A DNA stretch of 64,000 nucleotides from Treponema sp. UBA3813. Its GTDB lineage: Bacteria > Spirochaetota > Spirochaetia > Treponematales > Treponemataceae. The stretch spans positions 35,111 through 99,110 of the forward strand of contig DFEB01000019.1 of assembly GCA_002368605.1 (NCBI GenBank), written 5' to 3'. Below, piece after piece: positions 50,278 through 59,110 of this stretch. The position numbers were made by a program, and so were the translations under genes. Position 1 is the stretch's first letter. Each line of letters opens with the position of its first letter. A model generated the notes under the pieces. It was given only the letters and a program-made list of their open reading frames with translations, had not been told where the DNA came from and did not search any database.

Positions 50278-50928
50278 TCAGTTTAAGACTTTTTCGTCAT
50301 TATGCTTGCACAAATCGTTTATAAGGCAATTCTCGCATTTGGGAGAACGGGCCGTGCAGACATAGCGTCCATGCAGAATCAGCCAGTGATGAGCATGCTC
50401 CATAAATTCATCAGGAATCCGCTCCATCAAAGATTTTTCCACCGCTTCGGGAGTGCTGCCTTCTGCCAGACCGATTTTTGGGCAAATCCTCAGAAGATGT
50501 GTGTCCACCGGCATTGTGTGCTCGCCCCAGACCACATTAAGTACGACATTTGCGGTTTTTCGGCCAACACCAGGAAGACTCATTAAATCCTCACGGCTCC
50601 TGGGAACCTGACCGTCAAAATCAGCAAGCAATTTTTCGCACAAACCGATAACATGCTTGGCTTTTGACTTGTACAGCCCGATTGATTTTATGTAGGGAAT
50701 CAGCCCATCTTCCCCCAGGGCAAGAATTTTTTCGGGACTATCGGCAACTTTGTATAATTCTTCCGTGGCAAGATTCACGGATTTGTCCGTCGCCTGCGCG
50801 CTCAATACAACCGCAACCAAAAGGGTAAAGGGCGAAGTCCAGTGCAATTCTGATTTGGGATTTTCGTTCTGAGCCTTAAAACGAGTGAAAACTTCGGTAA
50901 TTTGTCGGGAAGAAAGGAGATTCGGCAT
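50278..50928 (-). CDS. nth: Endonuclease III
   Basis: 216 residues. Helix-hairpin-helix LPGVGRKTANVVL with the catalytic Lys (GRK, about 121), catalytic Asp in PVDTHLLRI (about 139) and the 4Fe-4S cluster C-x6-C-x2-C-x5-C at the C-terminus (CTARSPKCENCLINDLC). It removes oxidised pyrimidines and nicks abasic sites. The next gene on the strand lies only five bases upstream of its start. Confidence 0.95.
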   Translation of the reverse strand: MPNLLSSRQITEVFTRFKAQNENPKSELHWTSPFTLLVAVVLSAQATDKSVNLATEELYKVADSPEKILALGEDGLIPYIKSIGLYKSKAKHVIGLCEKLLADFDGQVPRSREDLMSLPGVGRKTANVVLNVVWGEHTMPVDTHLLRICPKIGLAEGSTPEAVEKSLMERIPDEFMEHAHHWLILHGRYVCTARSPKCENCLINDLCKHNDEKVLN

Positions 50929-50933
50929 AAGAG

Positions 50934-51599
50934 CTATTTTATCACAGGATTACGCAAAAGAAAAACCGCGGCGACAAAAATCGGAGCGAGGGCGAACAAA
51001 AATCCTCCGTTGCCGAAGAAATGCCAGAGTATGCCGCTTGCTGCCACACCAAGATGAAAGCCCAGCAGTGTGAGACCGAAAAATTTCGCCTTGAGGGAAA
51101 AAGACCTGTCGCCGTTGCAGAAAACTTCGGTAAGGGCAGAGACGAACTGCCTCAGATTATTCGTTGAAAAAATCGTGGAACTTGTAAAACCGTAAGCGCC
51201 CTTAAAAGAACACCACTGAAAAGCCATGGCAAAAAAAGTCGGGTACAAATACATCGTCAGGGGAAGATTCCTCTCAAGGGGAAAGCGCCACATGACAAAG
51301 GCACAGGCGGCATCCACCAGAAGAGCCAGCCATTTCACATTGAGCCTTGTGTGCTTGGGAAGAAAAGTGACCAGAAAGACCGCCAGCACATACAAAAAAG
51401 CCCCGAAAGCATGGAGCGAAAGCGAAGACCAGTCAGCGCGAAGGGAAGCCAGGACGATGTCGATAAGATTTGAAGTCTGAGCCGAGCCAAGTAAATGCAC
51501 GGCGTTCACGACCGGAAAGATTCCCAAAAATCCGCCGATAAAAGCAACGATGTAATGAATGTGCGCCTCACGATTCTGCGCCGATAAATCCGAATCCAT
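50934..51599 (-). CDS. DUF1275 (YoaK-like) membrane protein
   Basis: About 221 residues from ATG 51599. A frame running to 51677 overlaps the tRNA-Gly gene and is not believable. The start of the family is seen in REAHIHYIVAFIGGFLGIFPVVN, followed by QTSNLIDIVL, and six membrane helices in total. The start codon is only four bases from the 3' end of the tRNA, so any ribosome site would lie inside tRNA sequence; transcription probably passes from the tRNA into this gene. Function unknown. Confidence 0.75.
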   Translation of the reverse strand: MDSDLSAQNREAHIHYIVAFIGGFLGIFPVVNAVHLLGSAQTSNLIDIVLASLRADWSSLSLHAFGAFLYVLAVFLVTFLPKHTRLNVKWLALLVDAACAFVMWRFPLERNLPLTMYLYPTFFAMAFQWCSFKGAYGFTSSTIFSTNNLRQFVSALTEVFCNGDRSFSLKAKFFGLTLLGFHLGVAASGILWHFFGNGGFLFALAPIFVAAVFLLRNPVIK

Positions 51600-51603
51600 A
51601 AAA

Positions 51604-51675
51604 AGCGGTTGACGGGAGTCGAACCCGCGTCTCGGGCTTGGGAAGCCCGGATAATAGCCGTTATATGACAACCGC
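51604..51675 (-). tRNA. tRNA-Gly(CCC)
   Basis: 72 bases. Acceptor stem GCGGTTG/CAACCGC, anticodon loop TTCCCAA in a CGGGC/GCCCG stem giving CCC, and T-loop GTTCGACTCC. CCA is not encoded. The gene is flanked by the DUF1275 start four bases downstream. Confidence 0.95.
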
Positions 51676-51737
51676 AAAAAAAGAGCGTCCGCAAAAGACG
51701 TCCTTATGGTAGCTTATTTTGATGTGTTTTTCAATAA

Positions 51738-51773
51738 TGATGTGTGTACAAATTTCACACATCATGCTATCCT
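51738..51773 (+). promoter_or_regulatory. Operator and promoter of the tacA-tacT pair
   Basis: A perfect 9-bp inverted repeat, TGATGTGTG (51738-51746) and CACACATCA (51756-51764), with nine bases between. TGTACA (51745-51750) and TATCCT (51768-51773, preceded by TGC) with 17-base spacing form a weak promoter overlapping it. The layout fits autorepression by the downstream RHH-type antitoxin. Confidence 0.7.
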
Positions 51774-51790
51774 ACTTTTGGAGGTTCGAT

Positions 51791-52045
51791 ATGGCAGTCG
51801 CACTAAAAGCAGAACGAATCGATTTCAGGGCAAATATAAATCAAAAAGCAATCCTCGAACGGGCCGCAGAAATCAAGCATCTTTCTCTTTCTTCATATAT
51901 TCTCACCTCGTCTCTCAAACAAGCGCAAATCGATTTGGCAGAAAACGAAATCATGCTGCTTTCAAACCGCGACAGGGATTTTGTAATGTCTCTTTTAGAA
52001 AATCCGCCGGAACCAAATGAAGCATTAAAAGGATTGTTCAAGTAA
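51791..52045 (+). CDS. tacA: DUF1778 (TacA-type) antitoxin
   Basis: 84 residues from ATG 51791, with GGAGG 10 bases upstream; an upstream start in the same frame would include the promoter. The N-terminal ribbon-helix-helix ([30 protein letters not shown]) binds DNA, and the C-terminal tail ([22 protein letters not shown]) is the family's toxin-binding segment, with the typical [11 protein letters not shown]. It overlaps the toxin start by one base (TAATG). Confidence 0.92.
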   Translation: MAVALKAERIDFRANINQKAILERAAEIKHLSLSSYILTSSLKQAQIDLAENEIMLLSNRDRDFVMSLLENPPEPNEALKGLFK

Positions 52046-52557
52046 TGCTTGATTTTAAATTGCTCCCTGTCAAAGACCTTCAAAAATCCTTCCTAAAAGA
52101 TTTTGATTGCGGCATTGAAGTCCTAAATGAATTTCTCTCAAAATACGCCCAAAAGAATGACTCCCTCGGCATCGGAAAAACCTTTGTCGCACTTGATGAA
52201 AACAATAAAATCGCAGGTTACTTTACGCTTGCAACAGCGCAAGTCGCTTTTACTGAAATTCCAGATGATTACAGGGCAAAACTCCCCAAATACCCGATTC
52301 CCGCACTGAGAATAGCCCGACTTGCAACATCAAAATCCATGCAGAAAAAAGGCGTAGGAAAATGGCTCCTTAAACAAGCTTTCATAAAAGCAGTCCGTGT
52401 CGCAGAAGTCACAGGGCTGTATTTTATCATCGTTGACGCGAAAGAATCTTCAAAAACATTTTACGAGCATTACGGCTTTCAGAAATTCAAAGATGAGGAT
52501 TTGACTTATTTCATTCTGCTGGAGACGGTAAGAAAGGCGATGATGTGTGCGAGATGA
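52045..52557 (+). CDS. tacT: GNAT-family toxin (TacT-type acetyltransferase)
   Basis: 170 residues. GNAT fold with the opening F-D-C-G-I-E-V-L-N-E-F-L pattern, the acetyl-CoA loop RLATSKSMQKKGVGKWLL (QKKGVG, about 102-107), and FYEHYGFQKF near the end. TacT-type toxins acetylate the amino group of charged tRNAs and block translation. It is translationally coupled to the DUF1778 antitoxin. Full length for the family and no inactivating change seen. Confidence 0.92.
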   Translation: MLDFKLLPVKDLQKSFLKDFDCGIEVLNEFLSKYAQKNDSLGIGKTFVALDENNKIAGYFTLATAQVAFTEIPDDYRAKLPKYPIPALRIARLATSKSMQKKGVGKWLLKQAFIKAVRVAEVTGLYFIIVDAKESSKTFYEHYGFQKFKDEDLTYFILLETVRKAMMCAR

Positions 52558-52586
52558 TTCCACCCCCGCAACATCCCCTCTCCCAC

Positions 52587-52615
52587 AAAAAAAGCCGCCT
52601 GTTTTCACAAGCGAC
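52587..52615 (-). terminator. Intrinsic terminator of metK
   Basis: On the minus strand GTCGCTTGT pairs with ACAGGCGGC (two G-T pairs) around a GAAA loop, followed by seven T's. It lies just after the metK stop. Confidence 0.85.
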
Positions 52616-52626
52616 CTTCATTCAGT

Positions 52627-53811
52627 TTATTTCACTGCTTTTTTAAGTTCATCAACTTTGTCGGTTTTTTCCCAGGTAAAGCCCTCACGGCCGAAGTGGC
52701 CGTAGTTGCTGGTTGCCCGGTAAATAGGCTTACGCAAGTCCAAAGTCTTTTCGATTCCGGCTGGAGAGCAGTCAAAGACCTTTTTTACAGCCTCAACGAT
52801 TTTTGCATTCTCCACCTTTCCGGTTCCGAATGTCTCAACCATGATTGAAACCGGGTGGGGAACGCCAATTGCATAAGAAAGCTGAATCTCAGCTCTGTCA
52901 GCAAGGCCTGCCGCAACGATGTTCTTTGCGATATAGCGGGCCATGTAGGCTGCCGAGCGGTCAACCTTTGACGGGTCTTTTCCAGAGAAAGCTCCGCCAC
53001 CGTGACGACCAGCACCACCGTAAGTGTCAACGATGATTTTTCGGCCGGTCAGGCCTGCGTCTCCGTGGGGGCCTCCCACAACGAAGCGGCCTGTGGGGTT
53101 GATGTAGTATTTTGTCTCGCTGTCGAGCAAACCGGTCGGTTCAAGAACTGGCTTGATAATCTGGTCGATGATTGTCTTTTTGATTGTGTCATAATCTACA
53201 TCAGGATTGTGCTGATGGCTTACGACAACAGCATCGATTCGCACAGGCTTGTGATTTTCGTCGTATTCGATTGTGACCTGTGATTTTGAATCCGGACGAA
53301 GCCATTTGATTGTTCCGTTCTTTCGGAGTTCAGCGGCTCTTTTGAGGATTTTGTGGGCATAAACCAAAGTTGCCGGCATGTACTCAGGAGTTTCATTTGT
53401 TGCAAAACCGAACATGATTCCCTGATCGCCAGCTCCCTGCTGACCTTCGTACTCTTTGAGGCCGCTTCCAACGACGCCCTGATTGATGTCAGGAGACTGA
53501 TTGTGGATTGTGTTGAGGACAGCCATTGTGTCCGCAGAAATGCCGTAATCCTCGTTTGTATAGCCGATGTCGCGGACTACATCACGAACGACTTTCTGGA
53601 AATCAACATCAGCGTGGGTAGTAATTTCGCCGCCAACCAAAACCATGCCTGTAGTTGCATAAGTTTCGCATGCGACATGTGACTGGGGATCAGCCGCAAG
53701 ACAAGCATCAAGGATTGCGTCAGAAACCTGGTCGCAAAGTTTGTCTGGATGACCTTCGCTTACTGACTCAGATGTAAAAAGATAATGATTGTTAGATAAG
53801 ATAGCGCTCAT
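52627..53811 (-). CDS. metK: S-adenosylmethionine synthase
   Basis: 394 residues from ATG 53811, which has AGGAGG six bases upstream; a frame extends seven codons further but lacks this. Signature motifs are GHPDKLCDQ at about 16-24, [12 protein letters not shown] (about 120-131) and [19 protein letters not shown] (about 260-278). It makes SAM from methionine and ATP. The ~150-base leader contains two AGGCGG repeats and a GCTAAAT stretch but no riboswitch I could confirm. Confidence 0.96.
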   Translation of the reverse strand: MSAILSNNHYLFTSESVSEGHPDKLCDQVSDAILDACLAADPQSHVACETYATTGMVLVGGEITTHADVDFQKVVRDVVRDIGYTNEDYGISADTMAVLNTIHNQSPDINQGVVGSGLKEYEGQQGAGDQGIMFGFATNETPEYMPATLVYAHKILKRAAELRKNGTIKWLRPDSKSQVTIEYDENHKPVRIDAVVVSHQHNPDVDYDTIKKTIIDQIIKPVLEPTGLLDSETKYYINPTGRFVVGGPHGDAGLTGRKIIVDTYGGAGRHGGGAFSGKDPSKVDRSAAYMARYIAKNIVAAGLADRAEIQLSYAIGVPHPVSIMVETFGTGKVENAKIVEAVKKVFDCSPAGIEKTLDLRKPIYRATSNYGHFGREGFTWEKTDKVDELKKAVK

Positions 53812-53979
53812 AACGAGCCTCCTATTTAGCAAGATTTTGCCGCCTCATACGAAGCGACCCCGCCTGCAATTTGGATAAATCGACGGGAGATTTAGACTGT
53901 TTGTTAGTGAAAATATAATACAATTTGTTGGAAAAGACAAGACAGCTGATTTATAATTAAGAATTATAAGGAAAAAAGC

Positions 53980-54873
53980 ATGGCAAAAACTGAATTCGAT
54001 GAATTTGTCGCACACGATGTAAAAAAACAAAAAGGAATTTCTCATCCAGTTAAGGCCAGCACTCTTGAGCGATTTTTTGTAAAAAAAGTCTCTTTTGAAA
54101 GCCTGCATCCAAACGCAAACGATGAATTCACTTTTTCAGAAATCGGTCCAAGCTATAAAATCATCGCTGAATACGAAGAAAATTTCCGCCACTGCATAAG
54201 ACGGAATCAACCTGTAGAAATGGAACCGCTGACAGTAGAAAAACTGAGCCCAAAAGGCTATCTGATTCTGAACGGACATCACCGCTGGGCGGCGGCAAAA
54301 AAAGTCGGTCTAAAAAAACTGCCTGTCAAAATCGTAAATCTCGCCCAAGAATCCGACATCAAAAAAATCCTCGAAAAATCAAAACACGACAAACGGGTAA
54401 CGCTGGATTTAGATGAAGTCATTCTTCGACCGAAAGACAGTCCTTATTTGGAAAAAAGTCTGAATTTTCCCTTCAATCTGCGATATAAACAAAGAATCAG
54501 ACTTGGAATTCCCGCGCTTTTCTATTTTCTCTCCAAAAACGCTTATGATATTTGGATTTACTCGGCAAATTTTTATTCAATCGATGATATTAAAAGATTT
54601 TTCTTCCACTATTCGGTGAATGTTGACGGAATTATCACAGGCGCTGCAAAAAAGAAAGAATCTGATGAAAATTCGGCAAAAATCGAAAAGATGCTCGCAA
54701 ACAAATACAGGGAGACAATTCACATCGACAATGAGCTTCTGCTTTTGACTCACAAAAATTCCGAAGAGTTTAAGGAATTTCCCCTGAATTCCGATGCCGC
54801 CGAATGGTCAAAAAGCGTAATCGATATAATCGAAGGACTTGAAAATGCTAGGATTTCTAAAAAAGAAAGTTAA
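53980..54873 (+). CDS. ParB-like (ParB/Srx) domain fused to a HAD-like domain
   Basis: 297 residues. About 30-125 resembles the ParB/sulfiredoxin fold (RRNQPVEMEPLTVEKL...YLILNGHHRWAAAKKVGLKKLPVKIV; key NGHHR at about 93-97). About 138-290 is HAD-like: motif I DLDEV (LDLDEVIL), motif II Ser in DIWIYSANF, and an acidic motif IV IHIDNE. ParB-like domains can bind or hydrolyse nucleotides; HAD proteins are usually phosphatases. I do not recognise this fusion as a named family. The next gene encodes a second copy of the HAD part and overlaps it by 29 bases. Confidence 0.65.
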   Translation: MAKTEFDEFVAHDVKKQKGISHPVKASTLERFFVKKVSFESLHPNANDEFTFSEIGPSYKIIAEYEENFRHCIRRNQPVEMEPLTVEKLSPKGYLILNGHHRWAAAKKVGLKKLPVKIVNLAQESDIKKILEKSKHDKRVTLDLDEVILRPKDSPYLEKSLNFPFNLRYKQRIRLGIPALFYFLSKNAYDIWIYSANFYSIDDIKRFFFHYSVNVDGIITGAAKKKESDENSAKIEKMLANKYRETIHIDNELLLLTHKNSEEFKEFPLNSDAAEWSKSVIDIIEGLENARISKKES

Positions 54874-55357
54874 ACCCTTCAGAATGCGAGTCTCCTTCGA
54901 TTTGGATGAGGTTCTTTTTGTCTCACCCCGCACTCACAAAACCGAGCCGGAACTTTTCTTTCCCCTCAACAAGATTTTTAAAGAAAGACTTCGGCTTGGA
55001 ACGCCAGATTTGATTCATACTCTTCAGAAACTTGGATTTGATGTCTGGATTTACACTTCATCTTTTCGCTCAGAAAAATATATAAAAAGACTCTTCTGGT
55101 TGTACGGGATTAAATTCAACGGAATCGTAAACGGAGACAGACATTTGCGGGAAGTACAGGGAAACAGAAGGGAAATCCTGCCTCAAAAAGTACCTCCCAA
55201 ATACAGCATTTCTCTTCATATTGATGATGAAAGCGTAATTTGTTCTTACGGGAGGGAAATGGGCTTTGAGGCATACCAGCTTGACGCTCCCGACGATCAA
55301 TGGAAAGAAAAAGTTATCGCCAAAGCCGAAGAAGTCAAAAAAAAACGGGGGCTTTAA
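54845..55357 (+). CDS. HAD-like protein, paralogue of the domain upstream
   Basis: About 170 residues from ATG 54845 (a TTG two codons upstream is possible). HAD motifs: SFDLDEVLFV (DxDxV), DVWIYTSSF (motif II Thr/Ser), LHIDDES (motif IV). It aligns along its length with the C-terminal half of the previous protein (RLRLGTPDLIHTLQKLGFDVWIYTSSF versus RIRLGIPALFYFLSKNAYDIWIYSANF), so the pair arose by duplication. A terminator follows. Substrate unknown. Confidence 0.75.
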   Translation: MLGFLKKKVKPFRMRVSFDLDEVLFVSPRTHKTEPELFFPLNKIFKERLRLGTPDLIHTLQKLGFDVWIYTSSFRSEKYIKRLFWLYGIKFNGIVNGDRHLREVQGNRREILPQKVPPKYSISLHIDDESVICSYGREMGFEAYQLDAPDDQWKEKVIAKAEEVKKKRGL

Positions 55358-55370
55358 TCCCCCGAAATTT
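55337..55370. terminator. Bidirectional terminator between the HAD gene and the epimerase-like gene
   Basis: CGGGGG (55346-55351) and CCCCCG (55359-55364) with a seven-base loop, an A-run to the left and a T-rich run to the right. It serves both convergent genes. Confidence 0.8.
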
Positions 55371-56296
55371 TATTTCTCAATGGTAATTGACTGGTCAGCA
55401 GTGAAAGATTTTCCCGGTTCAAGGGAAATCAATGCGGCCTTTTCTTCCCACTCGTGCTCGGTGTTCTCGGCATCAGCGGTTCCGTACCAGGGTTCGATAC
55501 AGTTGAATCCGTTTCCGTCAGCTCCGGCCGCACCGTTTCCGCCCTGCCAGACCATCAAGTAAGGATAGCCGGCACAGTTTACTTTAATCAGAGAACCATC
55601 TTTTTTGTTGCGCAAGCCCACCCAGTTTGACTTGAATGCGGTAAAGAAGTGACCGTTTCCGAATCCGTCGCCGTTAATCGGGATGATTCCGGCTTCTTTT
55701 TCACCGTAGGCTTTTGTGCATGGAGCCGTTCCTTCTTCGTCAACAGCAAGCTGGGCGGCATCGTTCAAGAGAACTGTGGTAAGAGGCTCCCGGCGCTCGA
55801 ATTCATACTGATAATCGGCGTTTGTCGTGCCTTTTGGGTCAGTGTTGCGCGGGCAGCAGAATGCGGTGTGGCTTCCCAAAGAGAAGAGCATTGTGCTTGA
55901 ATCCGTGTTTGTGACCGTCGTGGTGAAAATCAAGCCGTTTTCTTTTAATTCGTAGTGAGTCTTCAGGCTGAATTTCCAGGGGAATTTGTCGGCAGTCTCG
56001 GCATTTTCGGTAAGCTCAAAAGTCGCGCTTGTCGCTGTCTGCTCGATGAGCTTATGCTCCATATCACGGCTCATTCCGTTGTTGACAAGATGATATTCTT
56101 TTCCGCCGTAAGTGTAGAATCCGTCCTTGATGCGGCCTACATGGGGAAAGAGAACCGGCGCGTGGAATTTCCAGACTTCCTCCGGGCCTTCAAATACATA
56201 TTTAGTGCCGTCTTTTACGCTGCGGAAAGAATTGATTTCCGCCCCGTGGGTGTTGAGAACTACTTCGTAGTTATTGTTTTTAAGTGTGATTGTCAT
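55370..56296 (-). CDS. Aldose 1-epimerase-like protein (LacX type)
   Basis: 308 residues of galactose-mutarotase fold: NTHGAEINSFRSVKDGTKYVFEG at the start, PVLFPHVGRIKDGFYTYGGKEY, GMSRDMEHKLIEQTA, LGSHTAFCCPR (His at about 140) and CIEPWYGTAD near the end. Members of this group (LacX, YeaD-like) act on sugars or sugar phosphates; the exact substrate is unknown. Single gene with a terminator downstream. Confidence 0.9.
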   Translation of the reverse strand: MTITLKNNNYEVVLNTHGAEINSFRSVKDGTKYVFEGPEEVWKFHAPVLFPHVGRIKDGFYTYGGKEYHLVNNGMSRDMEHKLIEQTATSATFELTENAETADKFPWKFSLKTHYELKENGLIFTTTVTNTDSSTMLFSLGSHTAFCCPRNTDPKGTTNADYQYEFERREPLTTVLLNDAAQLAVDEEGTAPCTKAYGEKEAGIIPINGDGFGNGHFFTAFKSNWVGLRNKKDGSLIKVNCAGYPYLMVWQGGNGAAGADGNGFNCIEPWYGTADAENTEHEWEEKAALISLEPGKSFTADQSITIEK

Positions 56297-56373
56297 AAAA
56301 ATTACTGTATCACAAAAGATGTTAAAGTGCTATAATCCCACTAATCGGGAATTCGCCCATTACGGAGATTTTC

Positions 56374-57003
56374 ATGTTCGAGCGAAAAACATATAAAAAA
56401 CAGGCACTCGCATCCCTCAAAAGCCAATGGCTTGATTCTTGCTTGCTTTCAACGATTTTTCTTGCAATTTCAGGACTTGCCGGCTGTATCAGCATATTCG
56501 GCGGCATAATCATCTCCACGGCTATCTGGGGAATTCTTTCAGTGGCCCTCAACAGTGTTTTTATGAAATACTGTTCAAATCCAGAATCACAAAAAATTTC
56601 TTTTTCTTCCTTCCTTGATTCAATTGGAACACACTGGCTTCCGTCTATTCTTGGCGCCCTCTGGTTCTTGTTGTGGACTTTTTTATGGTCACTTCTTTTC
56701 TTTATTCCTGGAGTTGTCAAAGGCTACAGCTATTCGATGATGTTCTTCGTGCTTGCAGAGAATCCTAAAATCGGCATCGAAAAATCCATGAACATCAGTA
56801 AAATTCTCACGAGTGGCCATAAAGCTGATTTGTTCTCCCTTCATCTTTCCTTTTTTGGCTGGTGGCTACTCTGCTTATTTACAAGCGGTGTCGGATTCAT
56901 CGCGCTTCTTCCCTACTTCAAAATGACGAATCTAAACGCATACTACGATTTGAAAAAAATGGCTTTCAACGAGAGAAAACTTTCTCCCGCTGATTTCGCA
57001 TAA
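56374..57003 (+). CDS. DUF975-like membrane protein
   Basis: 209 residues, about five membrane helices (25-45, 45-65, 88-115, 163-180 and 180-196). The opening YKKQALASLKSQW and the central GYSYSMMFFVLAENPKIGIEKSMNISKILTSGHKADLF (key: AENP, SMNISK, GHK) match the DUF975 family of Gram-positive and spirochete membrane proteins. Function unknown. It precedes sppA by 12 bases, so the two are probably co-transcribed. Confidence 0.8.
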   Translation: MFERKTYKKQALASLKSQWLDSCLLSTIFLAISGLAGCISIFGGIIISTAIWGILSVALNSVFMKYCSNPESQKISFSSFLDSIGTHWLPSILGALWFLLWTFLWSLLFFIPGVVKGYSYSMMFFVLAENPKIGIEKSMNISKILTSGHKADLFSLHLSFFGWWLLCLFTSGVGFIALLPYFKMTNLNAYYDLKKMAFNERKLSPADFA

Positions 57004-57015
57004 AAAGGAAACATT

Positions 57016-58071
57016 ATGAAAAACAACAAAGGACTTAAAGTATTTATCATCGTGGCGATTGTCGCCGTATTCTTGGGTGGCAAAGAAATTTTGTCAAAAA
57101 AAGATTCCGATTCATCGTCACTTGAAGAAAGTCTCGCCCTTCTCAATGACCTTTCAGGAAAATACAATTACGATGATGACGAGGATTTTAGCTCAAACGA
57201 CACTTTCACCAAGATTTTTGCAAAAAGCCTGAACAAAAACAAAGTCTCTGCATCCAAAAACACAAAATCACCCTACATTTCAGTGATTTACATTACCGGC
57301 GTTATTTCAGAAGAAAACAAAACTTACAACCAGAAATGGCTTTTAAAACAAATCAAAAACGCAAAAGAAGATTCGAATAATTACGGAATCATGCTCAAAA
57401 TCGACTCACCCGGAGGAACGGTCTACGAGTCTGACGAAGCCTACCTTGCCCTCCAGGACTACAAACGCGAAACTGAACGCCCGGTTTACGCTTATTTCTG
57501 CTCTCTTGCGGCGAGTGGCGGCTATTATATCGGATGCAGCGCAAATTATATCTACGCAAACCGAAACACCCTCACCGGCTCAATCGGTGTCATCGCAGGG
57601 CAGAGCGTGGACGCAACAGGCTTGCTCGATAAAATGGGAATCAAGATGACGACTATAACGGCGGGCAAAAACAAAAACATGGGAAATTACAACGCCCCAC
57701 TCACACAAGAACAGCGGGCAATCTTTCAGTCAATCGCAGACGAGGCTTACGAGCAGTTCACAGGAATCGTCGCGGAAGCCCGCGACATGAGCCTTTCTAA
57801 TGTAAAAGAACTCGCCGACGGACGAATTTACACCGCAAAGCAGGCAAAAGAAAATGGCTTGGTCGATGCAGTATGCTCATTTGAAAACGCAAAAGATGAT
57901 ATCCGGGAAGATTTTGATGAAGAAATCAACTTTATTGAATACAAATACCGCTACGAAGAAAACTGGATGTCTCTTCTTTCTGGAGCCTCAAGTTTTGTAA
58001 AAAATCCAGAAGCCAGCGTTTACGAATTGCTGGGAAAAAGCGGCGCAAAATGCCTTTATTTGTATCAGTAG
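57016..58071 (+). CDS. sppA: Signal peptide peptidase SppA
   Basis: 351 residues. One N-terminal membrane helix (about 8-24), a charged linker, then the S49 fold: IDSPGGTVYESDEAY (about 136-150), catalytic Ser in CSLAASGGYYIGC (about 163-175), GSIGVIAG, and catalytic Lys in TAGKNKNMG (about 216-224). It degrades cleaved signal peptides in the membrane and may tune envelope stress. Short single-fold form, as in Bacillus SppA. Confidence 0.93.
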   Translation: MKNNKGLKVFIIVAIVAVFLGGKEILSKKDSDSSSLEESLALLNDLSGKYNYDDDEDFSSNDTFTKIFAKSLNKNKVSASKNTKSPYISVIYITGVISEENKTYNQKWLLKQIKNAKEDSNNYGIMLKIDSPGGTVYESDEAYLALQDYKRETERPVYAYFCSLAASGGYYIGCSANYIYANRNTLTGSIGVIAGQSVDATGLLDKMGIKMTTITAGKNKNMGNYNAPLTQEQRAIFQSIADEAYEQFTGIVAEARDMSLSNVKELADGRIYTAKQAKENGLVDAVCSFENAKDDIREDFDEEINFIEYKYRYEENWMSLLSGASSFVKNPEASVYELLGKSGAKCLYLYQ

Positions 58072-58072
58072 T

Positions 58073-59005
58073 CTAAAATCCGTACTTTAAAAGCGAGAGC
58101 TCCAGCACTTTTCCGCAAAGCTCTTCCGCACCACCGTGGCAAAGGGCGCTGGCAAAAGGCCGACCGACCAAAACACAGTCCGCGCCCAAAGCCATTGCCG
58201 TGGCAACATCTTTAGGCGAACGGATTCCGCCGTCAATCCACAATTCACCGCAATATTTTTTCAGTTCGTCGCCGTACTTGGCAAGGAATTCGGCTGTGCT
58301 TCCCTTGCGGGTGTCGATTCTTCCGCCGTGATTTGAAATGTAAGCGATATCAGGCATCACTTCCTTAACGAGCTTTATATCTTCTTTTGTAAAAATCCCC
58401 TTGATTGCAAAAGGCATTTTCACATGTTTTTTGATTTGAATAAGCTGTTCCGCAGATTTTTTCTCTAGCTGGACTTTGTTGCGCATGGTCAGGATATTGT
58501 ATGAATCGATGTCGATGCCCGTAACTTTCACGCAATCTTTCGCCCATTCAAATCGTTCCAAAATCTTTTCGTTTGAATAGGGTTTTATGAAAACAGAAGT
58601 GCTCGCATCAGGCGTTTCGATTTTTATCTTTTTTAGGGCTTTGATTCCGAATTTGAGTTTTTCATCAGGATAACCGTCCCCAATGCACAAGCCTACACCG
58701 ACTTTGTGCATGGCCTGAATAATCGCATCATAAAAATCAGCCTCTCTCTCAAAACCAATATTCTCTACCGCACCAGTCATGGGAGCTATGCTGATTGAAG
58801 GAAGGCGGAATTCTGGTTCCAATTCGAGAAATTTCTGTATTTTTTCGATGTTTTTGTTCCTGACAATTTCCCAAGCCGCACAATTCAGAATGAAATTCTC
58901 ATTTTGATGCACGCCGCCCATACCCGGAAGCTGACCTATGCAGCCCTTTCCGTTACAGACCTTGCAGAAGTTGCACTTAAAAGCGTTCCCGCCCGCCATA
59001 CACAT
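58073..59005 (-). CDS. FMN-dependent alpha-hydroxy-acid oxidase/dehydrogenase-like protein
   Basis: 310 residues, TIM barrel with FMN-binding features: LPSISIAPMTGA, CVKVTGIDID, PFAIKGIFTKEDIKLV (Lys at the flavin), YISNHGGRIDT (His/Gly pair of the family) and WIDGGIRSPKDVATAMALGADCVLVGRPF. An N-terminal Cys-rich stretch (CNFCKVCNGKGC) before the barrel could hold an iron-sulfur cluster or metal. Similar clostridial/spirochete proteins are annotated as alpha-hydroxy-acid oxidising proteins; the true substrate is unknown. Its 3' end nearly touches sppA. Confidence 0.85.
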   Translation of the reverse strand: MCMAGGNAFKCNFCKVCNGKGCIGQLPGMGGVHQNENFILNCAAWEIVRNKNIEKIQKFLELEPEFRLPSISIAPMTGAVENIGFEREADFYDAIIQAMHKVGVGLCIGDGYPDEKLKFGIKALKKIKIETPDASTSVFIKPYSNEKILERFEWAKDCVKVTGIDIDSYNILTMRNKVQLEKKSAEQLIQIKKHVKMPFAIKGIFTKEDIKLVKEVMPDIAYISNHGGRIDTRKGSTAEFLAKYGDELKKYCGELWIDGGIRSPKDVATAMALGADCVLVGRPFASALCHGGAEELCGKVLELSLLKYGF

Positions 59006-59110
59006 GATTCTTAAAGTATATCAAATCGCTCATATATTGAAAATCACATTTGGCGCAAAGTTAAAATTCCTCTCTTAACAATTTTTTTCAGATTCCGATA
59101 ATCATAAAGT

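Noticed and set aside
50934..51677. DUF1275 start at 51677
   Set aside because: It would translate the tRNA-Gly gene; the ATG at 51599 fits the family start.
53812..53960. Possible SAM riboswitch in the metK leader (GCTAAAT near AGGAGG, two AGGCGG copies)
   Set aside because: The stretch vaguely recalls SAM-II class sequences, but I cannot fold the required pseudoknot or stems, so no riboswitch is called.
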